A DNA stretch of 64,000 bases from Isoetes taiwanensis. Lineage: Eukaryota; Streptophyta; Lycopodiopsida; Isoetales; Isoetaceae. Location: the NCBI GenBank assembly GCA_021234155.1, contig JAJEKV010000148.1, positions 828,616-892,615 on the forward strand, written 5' to 3'. The stretch's first letter is position 1, and each line of letters begins with the position of its first letter. The translations under genes were made by a program, and so were the position numbers. Positions 34,985 through 45,480 of this stretch are shown piece after piece. Under the pieces are notes generated by a model. That model searched no databases. It had not been told where the DNA came from and saw only the letters and a list, made by a program, of their open reading frames with translations.

Positions 34985-35164
34985 ATGCAATTGTACAGTC
35001 TGCCAGCATGCTTATTACTGTTAAGGTTTTTCCCTCGAAAACCCTTCGGGGCGGGGGTTTTTTAATCCTGTCAGTAATACGCTTGCTGCTCTCTTTTTGT
35101 TTGGGTCCCATAGGCCAGTTGGTCTCCGTGGACGCTAAAAACCTATTCTATTCTATTCTATTCT
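34985..35164 (+). mobile_element. (TTCTA)n-tailed LINE 3' end, 5'-truncated copy
   Basis: In + orientation this segment runs from about GTACAGTCTGCCAGCATGC through the stem-loop (35032-35057, CCCTCG pairing with CGGGGG), GGTCCCATAGGCCAGTTGG and TCTCCGTGGACG to a tail of ATTCT units at 35142-35164. It matches the minus-strand copies at 25155 and 47528 at roughly 85%. The insertion consists only of the last 180 bp of the element. Confidence 0.85.
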
Positions 35165-35436
35165 TAACCATAACTTCGGTCAATATTGCCTTTGCTTTCC
35201 ACGTGAATTTTCCTTGCTATAGCACCTCTCTTCCTTCTGAACCCCAAGTTCCCACTTGCTTGTGATGGATATCGATTTTGCCTTGTTCTCCCATTGCTCT
35301 CTCCACTCTTGTTCCCACATAGCCATCCAAAGACGTAGAATCTTTGGGGGATTTCTTGGTGGTCTACCAATTTTGCAAAAAGAACATTTCTTTTGAGTCG
35401 TCCAGAAGTTTATGAGATGTGGCCGTCTAGTAACAA
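35165..35436. other. No gene seen
   Basis: Short stretch between a LINE 3' end and a (CTCTCC)n run. Nothing recognised. Confidence 0.4.
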
Positions 35437-35485
35437 CTCTCTCTCTCTCCCTCTCCCTCTCCCTCTCCCTCTCCCTCTCCCTCTC
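35437..35485 (+). repeat. (CTCTCC)n low-complexity run
   Basis: CT repeats grading into CTCTCC units over about 49 bp, purely pyrimidine on the + strand. Confidence 0.9.
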
Positions 35486-35510
35486 GCGTTGGCCACATGC
35501 ATGAATTTTT

Positions 35511-35590
35511 TTTATCTCTCGTCGCATACGACGAGAGATAAATTTTATACCATATATGTGGTGAGAGAGGATGAGAGATAATTATCTCTC
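35511..35590. repeat. Two perfect palindromes with GAGAGATAA arms
   Basis: At 35511-35542 the 14-bp arms TTTATCTCTCGTCG and CGACGAGAGATAAA flank a 4-base CATA loop without mismatch. At 35573-35590 GAGAGATAATTATCTCTC is a perfect 18-bp palindrome. The shared GAGAGATAA arm suggests repeated ends of a small inverted-repeat element or a recombination hot spot. No coding function is implied. Confidence 0.9.
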
Positions 35591-36784
35591 GAATGTTAAC
35601 AAGGCCAGTTAGGCCAAACTAAGAAAAAAGTGCCGGATTTTTATTTTTTACGCCGAAAAACTTCTTGGTTCCCCCTTCCCCTGTTTCTTCGCGAGCCGAC
35701 CGCTTCTCCAAGAATCGCGAGCCTTCCAGAAATCGTGAGTGCAGCCTTCCAGGAATCGTTGGGTCCAGGAATCACATTCAAGCTATGCAGATTTGCTGGC
35801 CCATCATCTTCATGAGTTGGCAGTGCAGGCTTCTTCAACCAAAATTTGACCCAAGCACCGAAAATTGGTTTTTCTGATGCAACAATGGTAATTGGGACTT
35901 CACAATCGGATGGCTTTTCTGACCCATCTGCTCCAAGCACAGCCAACAATCGGGGCTTCACAATCGAATGCCTTTTCTGACCCATTTTCAGATGAAGCTA
36001 TATCTGATTCATCTGATTCGTTCCCTTTTTTCCCTATTTTCTTTAAGCTATTCTTCTGTTTTGCAGGGATCGAGACAGTAGATGTGGCCCCTGCCACACT
36101 TCGGTACACCCACTGCAGCAGATTCCGGCCCACTTGGTATGCTTGTTGCAGCAGATTCTGGCCCAGTCTTGGCCCCCCTGCTTCGATCACAGACCCATCA
36201 CTTTTTTTAGCCCCTATTTTGAAGAACCCCTGTTTGTAGCAGCAACGACAGCTTATATGAGCTTCGAAGCTAAGCGATGGAGCTGGAGCTACATCTGCTC
36301 ACACCCAAGAGCAGAGTACTGAGTGCCAGAAAGGCCCTCGTTGCCATTTAAGCAATTTTGATTTACCCGTGGAAACGCTGCCGACGCCGTTAGGCGGAGG
36401 CGGCGTTGACACACCAGAATCACAGGTAAGAGGTGATTCTAAAACGTGAAAATCGTGCTGTAGCAGCAATTCAGTTGAGGTAAAATCTGGGCAGGAATGC
36501 GAGGTGAATCGGCCAGAATTCGAGGTGAAAGCTCCAGAATGTGGGGTGAAAACTCAGAATCTTCGGCTGAAAGAAGAACGCAGGAAGAACGCCGCAGTAA
36601 AACTTCGCTCGTCCTTGCTTGAAATTTTCTTTGACATTCTTCAAAAGAATAGGTGACACGTGGCGAGGCGTGATTGATGGACGCAGCTGAATTGCTGCTA
36701 CCTTGATTTTACAGAAACATGAATGGGTTATCCGAAAACAAAAATTTCCGACGCCTTCCCTTAATGGCCATAGGAAATGAAAAC
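35591..36784. other. Segment between palindrome clusters, no gene recognised
   Basis: A GCGTYGGCCACATGC motif at 35486-35500 recurs inverted at 36902-36916, and TATCTCTCG occurs next to both, so 35486-36916 may be one inverted-repeat-bounded unit. Inside, ACTTCACAATCGGATGGC and GCTTCACAATCGAATGCC, each followed by TTTTCTGACCCA, form a direct repeat (35897 and 35953). Overlapping frames of 114 and 115 codons there are unrecognised. Confidence 0.35.
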
Positions 36785-36848
36785 GCCCCTAACAATAGTT
36801 AGGGGCAAATTGTCTCTCACGGGGAGAGTCCAAATTTTGACTCTCCCC
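36785..36848. repeat. Two adjacent perfect hairpins
   Basis: GCCCCTAAC-AATA-GTTAGGGGC (36785-36806) and GGGGAGAGTC-CAAATTTT-GACTCTCCCC (36821-36848) are mismatch-free, 14 bp apart. ATCTCTCGTC follows immediately, echoing the GACGAGAGAT of the 35.5-kb palindromes. They may be nested termini of small inverted-repeat elements. Confidence 0.9.
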
Positions 36849-36916
36849 CTATCTCTCGTCATCTCCCATCTCTCCCCGTCTCTCCTTTTATCTCTCGATG
36901 AGCATGTGGCCGACGC

Positions 36917-36955
36917 ATCTCTCCCTCCCTCCCTCCCTCCCTCCCTCCCTCTCCT
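36917..36955 (+). repeat. (CTCC)n low-complexity run
   Basis: About nine CTCC units, pure pyrimidine on the + strand, following the GCATGTGGCCGACGC motif. Confidence 0.9.
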
Positions 36956-39900
36956 TATTGGCTTTCCATTTAGGTATGGCTCATCTCCTTGCACTCCACT
37001 CTGACCTAGGCACTTTGACCTCCATCGTCTCTTTTTCATTGGCCATAACCTCACCTTTGACTACTTAAGCCTCATTTTTGCCCGATTTACTGTGATTCAC
37101 ATTGACCTTCATCTCCATTTTTCATCTTAACCTTGCTCTTGAGTTGCACTAACATGTCTACTACCTCTTCCTCAATCTCGTCCCTCGTTTGTAACATTAT
37201 TATTCATTTTGGGGCATTTTGTCTTGGTTTTACGCATGTTTGAGAGACCTTGGTTTGTTTTGGTCATTCTTGCATCCATAGTTAGCATCTAAGTTCTATC
37301 ATTGGGCATTATGGGTTATATATTTTTTGTTCTTAAAGTTGTTTGCTACCGTTTGGCAAAGTGCTTCTTATTTAGTACGTCTCATTTTCATACCATAGGG
37401 TTGTTCAATATGTTTGTCGATCATGTATATGCATTGGATATTAGGGTGTTCCATTCCCCATTTTCATGGGCACTTTTGCATTTTTATCACTTTTCGCATT
37501 TCTCCTGCTATGTGGTCTTGACATCAGCTGTGTTCTTGATATCACCTCAATCTCGTCCTTAAGTGGCCATTCTGGACTTTGACTTTGTCCCTTTGCATGC
37601 GTATCCATCCAACTCCTTTTGCCAATATTCGATCTCAATGTTAGTTTAACTTTAATTTTTACTGCTTTGTTCTTGACCCTAAGCCTGATTTCTATCATTT
37701 TGTTCCCTTGTCCATTCTCACATCTACAGTGACCGTACCGGGTTTTTTCGTCTTGCATTCACATCTTGTTTAACCACTGTGTTGCATTGCATTTTTGTCG
37801 CCCGTACGCCTTATTTGGCAAATTCTAGTTTGACGTCGTGTTCTTGAACTTCTTTAGTACTAGGAATCGCCTCCGCCAAGGCATAAGTTGGGAACTTGCA
37901 AATGATAAGGCAAAGAATGACACACAGGTGTATTGCAACCACCCCTCTTTTCCCTTCGTGTTGGTGTTAGTTGATGTTGTGCCATTATTCCATCCAAGAC
38001 TTTAGAGTTTACTGTTGTTCAGCAAAGTGCCCATGACAATATGGTCGGTTTTGTTCGATGAATCCATTGGTTGGTTGTGTTTGAAGAATGTATTGGCTTT
38101 ATATAATGATATGTCATAAATTGTATGCGAATGTCATAAGTTTTACATGCACTGCCATTAATGTAGATATCATTCTATTACATTGTAGTGGCATTCTAAG
38201 CATAAAGGTCTTTTGGAATCCCAAGGACATTAGTTTTGTATAGAAATGAAGTCCAAAGATTGCCGGGATTCAAGTTGGGAACCCTCAATAATGAACAAAT
38301 GCTATTCATAATATACGTGATGGCACTTATACATGATGACATTGTGTGCTTCTCAAGTCGATGTCAATGTTTTCCCTTTGTGCCCTAGGGTTATGCATTT
38401 AGCCCTTGGTCTTAATATTGTAAAACATTATGTCGGGTTATTTGTCTTCAAAGAGTTTTTGCCTGGCCAGTCCTTTATATCATTTCCTTCATTTAGATTC
38501 ATTTTTGCTTTCTTTTCTTTCTATTTTCTTTGAAGTCACTTCTTTGGTCATTGCTAGTTTGTAAAGCTTTGAGTAACAATAAATCATGAGGTGGCATTGA
38601 ATTAGTTGAATGCTTTTGAATCTTATCAATTGCTCTTAAAGTATTTGACCTTGATGCCCAACTCATTAAGCAACAAACCCAAAATATAGCCGCCAAAATT
38701 TCCATCTTATTAATCTTCGCGAATTTTAAGGCATAAGACATAAGAACATTAATCCAAGTCTAAACTGACCGAGGCTGTGTTACTTTTGCAGAAATGTAGG
38801 TAGAAACAAATTTCATGGATGTACAATGTGAACAATAAAAAGTGCCAATTTGAGATTTGAACATCAAAAATATGAACCAGCCCAAATTTTCGATTTTGTT
38901 GCCTTAATGTAAGCATTTAGTTGCCGCGGGTTCCACCATCATTATCCCGCCAAGTTTGAAATGGAAGCTTGGTAATAAGAATGTTCTGCTCATGTTCATG
39001 TCGCGAAAATAAACATTGGACTTTTTTTTTGGTAATGAGAACACAATGAGAAACACGTATATACCTTCCTGTTGTCAATGCAATGTATCGAAAAGTGATT
39101 ATTTCATGTTCATGTTATTACAATGCTAACTCCATTGATAAACTCATAGACCATTGCACCATGTATAAAAAATGCCATTGCATAATTGAACATCTTATCC
39201 GCGAATGATATTGTGAAATGGAAGCTTGGCCTCAAACACATGCCAACTGAACAAAGAATCAATGCTCGATTTTGAGCACTTCTTTTCTAGCCATTTCAAC
39301 TTGCTTTGTTTGCATGGCACCTCGTTGTACACCAAACTCTATATCTTCAAGGATTTGAACCTTTGCGCTCCATTGCCCCATATATTTTCCTTTGCAAGGA
39401 CGCGGTAATCTTACAAATCATTAATCTATCACAATATGATTGAGCTGCAAAGTAACCACATTAAGAGATTAAAAACGCCATAAGAAGGAATACAATATAA
39501 TAGCACATTATCTAAAAAATTGCTTTAAAACCAAGCAAGCAATCAAAACACAATCCCAAGATTGATACTGAGCTCTCTATCGCTAGCAAGCGCTAGAAAT
39601 CTTTATATTACCTATTATTAAGTGGCAAAGCATACCGATCCTCAATAGGCAAGAAAATCTATAAGATTGCACCGCATCAGATATGCACATATAGGTCTGG
39701 ATATAGATCTATATTTTCCTCGCTTTTACATTCGCCGCTTCGCCTTTTCAACGCCTTTAACACCATTAATCACCGCTGGGAAATAGAATAGAAAATTAAT
39801 CCAAGGAATTCATGTCTCGACCGCTACGCAAGCATTCGCAGAATTCGCCAGATCTTGATCACCTTTGCATTCAAAGCATTTGATACTAATTACCTCAACA

Positions 39901-41139
39901 ATAATAGGTGCAAAAACTAAAGAAGGGGATTGAAATCTACTTAAGACAAATCATTGAATCATTAACCCCGGAGATTCAATGAAATCGCGCAGCTTTTGTA
40001 TGAGCAACGCCAATCCACCAATACCTTAAACGCTGGGCAAGCATTTTATCGACCGATCCAAAGCATCTGTTATGAATATGAACCCTAGACATCATGCACG
40101 TAACTTAATCGGCAGGAGTGGAGTTTTGTCTCACCAAATTCATTTCAAATCTTACCCGAATACCATGATCGAGAGGATCTTTTGGTCAAGGATCTCTTCT
40201 AAAATTCACATGAGATATGGAATGGCCAGATTTGTTTCATTGGCCTCCGCTTTTTTTTTAAGAGCATGTAGTGTGGGTAATGCATTGCAAAATTCTGGTA
40301 ATTTATACACTTGCAAGGCACGTGGGGCTGCACATATTGAACTAAGTCTCCTCTTGATATTTTCTAGTCTCGCCAAATACTTTAATGCATGTGGCGTGAT
40401 TGCGAGGTCTCACTCATTATAGAGTTGTGCAAACATAAAATTGCAGAATTTACAAATTTGTAAAAAGGCATATAAGATATAGGGTTCAAAAATCATTACA
40501 ATAGTCTCGTGATTGTTGTAGAGGTTGTGAAAAAATCTGCTTTTGGTTCTATCGAATGGCCCAATAGGGCTCGCTTCGTAGAGATATCTTATTTTACCTA
40601 TAGACTAAACCGCAGTAGTAAAACCCTCTCCGCATAACTCAAACCTTCGTGATAAAACCACATTTTAAGACCAAATCCGACCTGATTGATGAAAGAATCG
40701 GATATCACGCCCAATGGTCGACTCAACCTTCAACGTAGTCGCCGCTGTCGCCTTCCTAAGAATATAAGGTATGTCCAGCCCATCGCCCCTCGCATTCAAC
40801 TAAAGCTCTTTGAGTGCAAAATGAAAGGCTAAGGAAGCTCTTTGAGTGCTATGAAGGGAGAAAATGAAAGAATAATATACAATAGTTCGGAAAGTGAAGG
40901 CTGCCAAGATCGGATGCCATGATCTCCCCAAAATTTTGACTCCCCCGACCTCGCCGCCTCCCGTCAGTCCCCGACTCGGCCGCCTCCTGAATAGAAACCC
41001 TAAACAGACATAAATAAAACCCTTTGAAACAGATGGCATGAGATCCGGAAAGTTATTTTGCCCTCGATGGGGAAAGTCAAAGGCAAGCCGATGCCCTAAC
41101 CCATCCTGTTTTCTACCACATAGACCGGCCCTCGGGATC
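36956..41139. other. No gene recognised; pyrimidine-rich then AT-rich
   Basis: To about 38.5 kb the + strand remains T/C-rich. A minus frame near 37140-37200 reads RDEIEEEVVDMLVQLKSKVK and looks protein-like, but stops follow. From 38.5 to 41.1 kb the sequence is AT-rich, with a 116-codon + frame at 40072-40422 and a 144-codon minus frame at 40800-41234, neither recognised. No transposon ends were seen. Confidence 0.35.
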
Positions 41140-41220
41140 GATCTAGCCCCTAGATCCGAGCCGTCCGGATCTAGGGCTAGATTCAAGACGTGCATATGTA
41201 CCGATAATTTTATAATAGAT
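41140..41220. repeat. Interspersed repeat with CCCTAGATC...GATCTAGGG hairpin (copy 2)
   Basis: This is the second copy of the block at 28655. It contains CCCCTAGATCCGAGCCGTCC and GGATCTAGGGC, then GATAATTTTATAATAG. The stem is longer here (CCCTAGATCC against GGATCTAGGG). Confidence 0.6.
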
Positions 41221-41552
41221 TCTAGGTTTTTCACCGGGCCATCATTCTATATCATTGGTATATTTGCTATTTTGCTTTTATTTGGATATGATGCATATTC
41301 GCGCTGGGGGACCGCCTTTGAGATTTCAGCATGGGTTTCCTATTGATCGCCTTTTCCTTTTTATGCTTCTCTTTATCTAGATGTGGAGCGGCTTACGCTG
41401 TTGTAACAAGGTGTTACATTGCGCACATTCTAATGGCTACTTTTAGCTTGTTTCTGTGTTCTTGACGCTTCTTTTTATGGTTTTACATTGATGCTTCTTT
41501 CTAGATGTCGTCGCATTTTGTGGACCGCTTTTTGTGGGTGGTGCTTCGCTTT

Positions 41553-41843
41553 ATTTCCACCATGATGGTGACGGAATTTCTATTTATCATGTTTTCTTCC
41601 GCCCAATTTGACGCTTTTTCCCACCTCCGGTGATGCCGCTTATTTCCACCCCGAGGGTGACGATTTTTTTTTTTCTATGATTTATCCATTCGCTGGGTGA
41701 CGCTTTTCTCCATCCTATGGGTGATGCTATTCCACCGCGGGTGATGTCGCTTATTTCACCCTCGAGGGTGACACATATTTCTTTTTGTATCGAAGTTGTT
41801 TTCACCCGCTGTGATGTCGCTCTCCACCCTATGGGGGTGATGC
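41553..41843 (+). repeat. Array of nine short hairpins (CCACCC...GGGTGA units)
   Basis: About every 32 bp a small inverted repeat recurs: CCACCATGATGGTGA, CCACCTCCGGTGATG, CCACCCCGAGGGTGA, a half unit CGCTGGGTGA, CCATCCTATGGGTGATG, CCACCGCGGGTGATG, CACCCTCGAGGGTGA, CACCCGCTGTGATG and CCACCCTATGGGGGTGATG. They are linked by CGCTTATTT- or TCGCT-like spacers. The loop bases vary while the CACC and GGTG arms persist, which is stronger conservation of the pairing than of the sequence. No open frame is maintained. The function is unknown. Confidence 0.8.
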
Positions 41844-43443
41844 TCTCTTTTTTTTCTCGCTACATGTTGGATTTTTTTAACCATTCACGGGTTTTTTCTT
41901 CGAAGTTCTTTGTGTTGCTTTGCAGGCCTTTACGCCATCGGGTTTATAGTTGAGGAAGTTCTCCGTAGTCGGCCGTTTTGTGTTCTTTGGCGAGTCCCTT
42001 CCCGTAATAGCATCGATTCGGTGCCATCGGATCGCCATTCTAGGAAAGGGACGAGCTACTATATCAGCCATTTCCTCTTTCGGCCGGGTTATCTACTGCC
42101 TTCTCACAAAGTGCCTTTCTTCTATTCTCGTTCCTCCTTCCTCCCCATGCGGGGGCATGAGTTTATTTTCTTAACCATTCACGGTATTGTTTTGGGCTTT
42201 TTGTTGCTTGCGTGCTTCCGCCGCTCTCCGGGTCCTGCGATATTTGTGTTCCGCTTATCAATCCCACCTTTCTTTCGGTTCTCCAGCAACATTCGGGATT
42301 CCTACTGCCTCGTCCCGCTTAGCATTTGTGTTCGCTTATCCACCTATCTCTTCCGCCTTTCCAACACATTCAAGGTTGTTGGCTAATTATTCTCATTAGG
42401 GTTTTCTCAAAACCCGAAAGCGCGGGTTTTTATCCCGGCGAGAGTTGTCGCATTACATTAATTCTATATTGCTCGTGTATTTTTTTTTACGGTAGTCCTA
42501 TATTGCCTTATGGTCGGCTACCCTCTCTATTCTTCAAAACATTGTATACTAATGCGGATGAATATGTAGCATAATACCGGGTTTTCTTTGTGTATGGCCA
42601 AGTTTCCGCATACGCCCGCCGGTTTCTGAATCCCTTTGTAAGTCCTTCCCTGTAATAGTATTTTATTTTCCACTTGGATGTGAGCCTTGCTAGAACCAAT
42701 AATTTTGGTAACCTTCGGTCGGCGTGGTTTTACCACGCAGTATCTTCTTAGTTCCCCGCCGATATCCTTCACTTTCGAAGGTAAGCAAGACGAAATCACC
42801 GAGTGGGATAAAATTTCATTCATTCTTTTTGCGCTTTTTTTGCTTTGATGATGTCGCTTCTACGACAGAGATTGTTGGCTATTCTATAAGATGATCTCTA
42901 TGTTTTAAGGTGGATCTTGCAGGCAATTATTTGTTTTTGAAGTGTTTGTAGTTTCTTGATGATCTATTGATATCTTCACTAGGTTTCCTTCTATTGCTTC
43001 TTACCCAAAGATCTACGGCGTTGCAGAGTTTTCTTGTTGGCTTACTCAGAGACTTACAATTTTGCAGAGTCAGTGTTTGCCTGCCATGAATCTGGTAGGT
43101 TTCTTCAGAGTACATCTACAAAGTGGGTTTGAAGACTTCTACAACATAGGCATTTGAAGGCTTTTTATGGCTTAGAGTTCTTACAGAGTTTTAGGGCTTA
43201 GTTTTTTTGCTTGTCCATGTTCCATACGCGCACTGCGGGAATCTAGCTTTGAGAGTTGGTGGTGACCAAAGTTTAACCGCATTTGCTTCGTAGCTGTTCC
43301 GCTTCTCGCATGCCGAAAGTATTACATGAATCGCAGAGGCCATTATCTTCTTGCATCTTTTTGATTTTTTCCTTGATTCTTGTTGATACACAACAATCTA
43401 CTATTGATTCCAAAAATTTGATAGATCGATAGATAGACCTAGA

Positions 43444-43444
<1 letters not shown>
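41844..43444. other. No gene recognised; includes a repeat copy
   Basis: Contains the second copy of the 150-bp repeat (42003-42150). A hairpin-like AAAACCCGAAAGCGCGGGTTT lies near 42409. Open frames up to 158 codons (41910-42386) cross the repeat and are not recognised. Confidence 0.35.
42003..42150 (+). repeat. Interspersed repeat of about 150 bp (copy 2)
   Basis: Same ordered phrases as at 30690: CCATCGGATCGCCATTCTAG, GGGACGAGCTACTATATCAG, CCATTTCCTCTTTCGG and CTTCTATTCTCGTT. The sequence left of it (CCCTTCCCGTAATAGCATCG) is only partly matched at copy 1. Confidence 0.7.
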
Positions 43445-43516
<72 letters not shown>

Positions 43517-43518
43517 CA
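43445..43518 (+). repeat. (GATA)n microsatellite
   Basis: Seventeen or more uninterrupted TAGA units, with imperfect units just upstream (GATCGATAGATAGACC) and a final GACAGA. Confidence 0.97.
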
Positions 43519-43786
43519 GATATGGCCTACTGCCTATATATATTTTGCCTTTGATTGTCCATGGCACCGCCCTCAGTAGGGGTTTAAATCCCCGCACGTA
43601 AAACTGACTGGGTGATGAGCAAGGCAGAGAAAAAAAGGAAAAAACCTAAGCGCCCGCCAGAGCGGTGCTAATTGACTAAATGTAACCAAGTTACCTAAAA
43701 TAAACAAATATCTTAAACATCGAATTTCACCCCTTTTTCTCTTTTTAAGTATGCTGTGACAGCATGCACAATCCATACAATACAAC
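43519..43786. other. No gene seen; one tRNA T-arm-like motif
   Basis: GGGGTTTAAATCCCC at about 43578-43592 resembles a T-arm/B-box, but no cloverleaf can be built around it. Confidence 0.4.
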
Positions 43787-43818
43787 TATAATGGTGCTCA
43801 AAGTTGTTGCCGGGCATA
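43787..43818 (-). mobile_element. Decayed Helitron-type 3' terminus
   Basis: On + the order AACTATAATGGTGCTCA, then GTTGCCGGGCATA, matches the terminus at 47226 (AACTAGTAATGGTGCCCA, then GTTGCTGGGCATA). The hairpin and the CTAG have both decayed (CTAT). It is a homologous but older end. Confidence 0.45.
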
Positions 43819-43859
43819 TTGAGAGCCAGAATGCTTTGGGATGTTGAGAAAAGCCCTAT

Positions 43860-45480
43860 CCCTATCCTTTTCCCCTTTTTTTGCTCTATCCCCAAGATTT
43901 CATTTTTTTTTTTTTCTACTTTTTTTTTCTTTTTTCCGCTTTTTTTTTTCTTTTTCTCACATGTTTCCTTGTTTTCCCATCCCTTCCCCTTCCCCCTCGC
44001 TCCCCGATAACCTTTTTTCCCTTCCTTTGCTCCTTTTCTCCACCTTTTCCCCCTTTCTCTTTTTTTCTTTTGCCCCTTTTTCCTTCCCCTTTCTTTCTTT
44101 TTTTTTATGCCTTCTTTTCCCCACCCTTTTTCCATATGTCTTCCTTTTTCTCAACCTTTACTTTTTTCCTTTCCATGCTTAATTTTTTCCTTTTCTTTTT
44201 CTTCCTTTCCCCCCCCATTATTTTCTCCCTTTTTTTTTTGTGTGCCCTTTTTCTCCTTCCATTTTTCTTTTTCCCTCCCTGCTTTTCCATGCCCCTTTTC
44301 CATCTCCTCACCCTTTTCCCCTTTTCCCTTTTCCATGTTCCTTTTTCTCTTCCCCCTTTTCCATTTTCCTCATTTTTTTTTTCCCGTGGCTCTCTCTCTT
44401 TCCCTTTTTTTTTTTTCTTTTCTATTTCCTTTTTCCATGCCCTTTTTCCCAATCTCTTTTTCTTTCTTTCTATTTTTCCCGCTTCTTCTCCTCCTTCTCC
44501 CACCCTTTCCCTCTTCCCTGTAATTTTCCCCTTTCTTTTCACCCTTCCTTTATTTTTTTTCTTTTCCTTTTCCTCGTGGTCCTTTTTTCCCCTTTCCCTC
44601 CCTCCATCACCCCCGCTTCCCTTTCCCCTTTTTTTCCCCGTTTTTCTTTCTGGATTTTTTTCTTCCGTTTTCCTCCTTTGCCGATCCTTTTCCCTTGCAC
44701 TTTTTCCTTCCTTTCCTTTTCCTTTTCCCCTTTTTCCATGCCTTTTGCACATTTGTTTTATTCTCTTATTCCTATACCCATTTTTTTTCTTTCTCTGCCC
44801 CTTTTTCTTTTCCCCTTTTTTTCTTTTTTCCCTTTCTTTCACCATTTTCCCTTCCCGCTTATGCCCTTCCCCCTTCCCTTTTCTCGCTTTCCCCTCTTTT
44901 CTTTTTCCTTGTGACCTTTACCTAGGTTCCCTTTTCCCCCTTTTTCCCTTTCCTTTTTTTTTCTTTCTTCTCACTTTCCCTTTTTCTATGCCCCTTTTTC
45001 TTTTCCCCTCTCCCATCCTTTTCTTTGTTCCCCCTTGTCCCTTCCCCTTTTCCTTATTTTTCCAACCTTTCACTCTTCCCCTTTCTTTACGCGTTTTTTC
45101 CTCCCTTTTTCTTTTTTTTTTTTTCCCCTTCCTATGCCATTTGTCCCTTCCTTTTTTTCCTCTTTCCTCAACGCTTCTTTTTTTTCCCCTTTTCCCATGC
45201 TCCTTCCTTTCCCCATGCTTTTTTCCCTCCCTCCTTTCCATGCTTTTTTTTCCTTTTTTCAACCTTTTCCTTTCCTTTTTTTCATGCCCTTTCCATTTAC
45301 CTTTCCACTTTTATCTCTTCCTCCTTCCTCGTCCCCTTCCTGTGTTCCATTTCTTTTCGCTTTCCATGCCTTTTTTTTTCTTCTTTATCCCCACCCTTTT
45401 CCCCATGCCTTTTTGCCCTTCACATTATCTCTTCCACTTCCTTTTCCTTTTCCCCTTTTTTATTTACCCTTTCCCCTTAA
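43860..45480 (+). repeat. 1.6-kb polypyrimidine tract
   Basis: Almost every base on the + strand is C or T for about 1.6 kb, built from irregular CCCTTTTTCC and CCATGCCCCTTTTTCC phrases. The purine interruptions are mostly ATG in CCATGCC. All reading frames are long on both strands because pyrimidine codons and their complements contain no stops: 537 codons of Phe/Ser/Pro/Leu on + and 246 codons of Lys/Glu/Arg/Gly on -. These are compositional, not genes. It is a CT-rich minisatellite expansion with potential for triplex (H-DNA) structure. Confidence 0.93.

Noticed and set aside
34645-35265. 206-codon + frame resembling a membrane protein
   Set aside because: It runs across the non-coding 3' end of a (TTCTA)n-tailed LINE and its tail. 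The hydrophobic composition follows from T-rich DNA.
43560-43630. Possible tRNA gene around GGGGTTTAAATCCCC
   Set aside because: There is only a T-arm-like hairpin. No acceptor or anticodon stems could be built around it.
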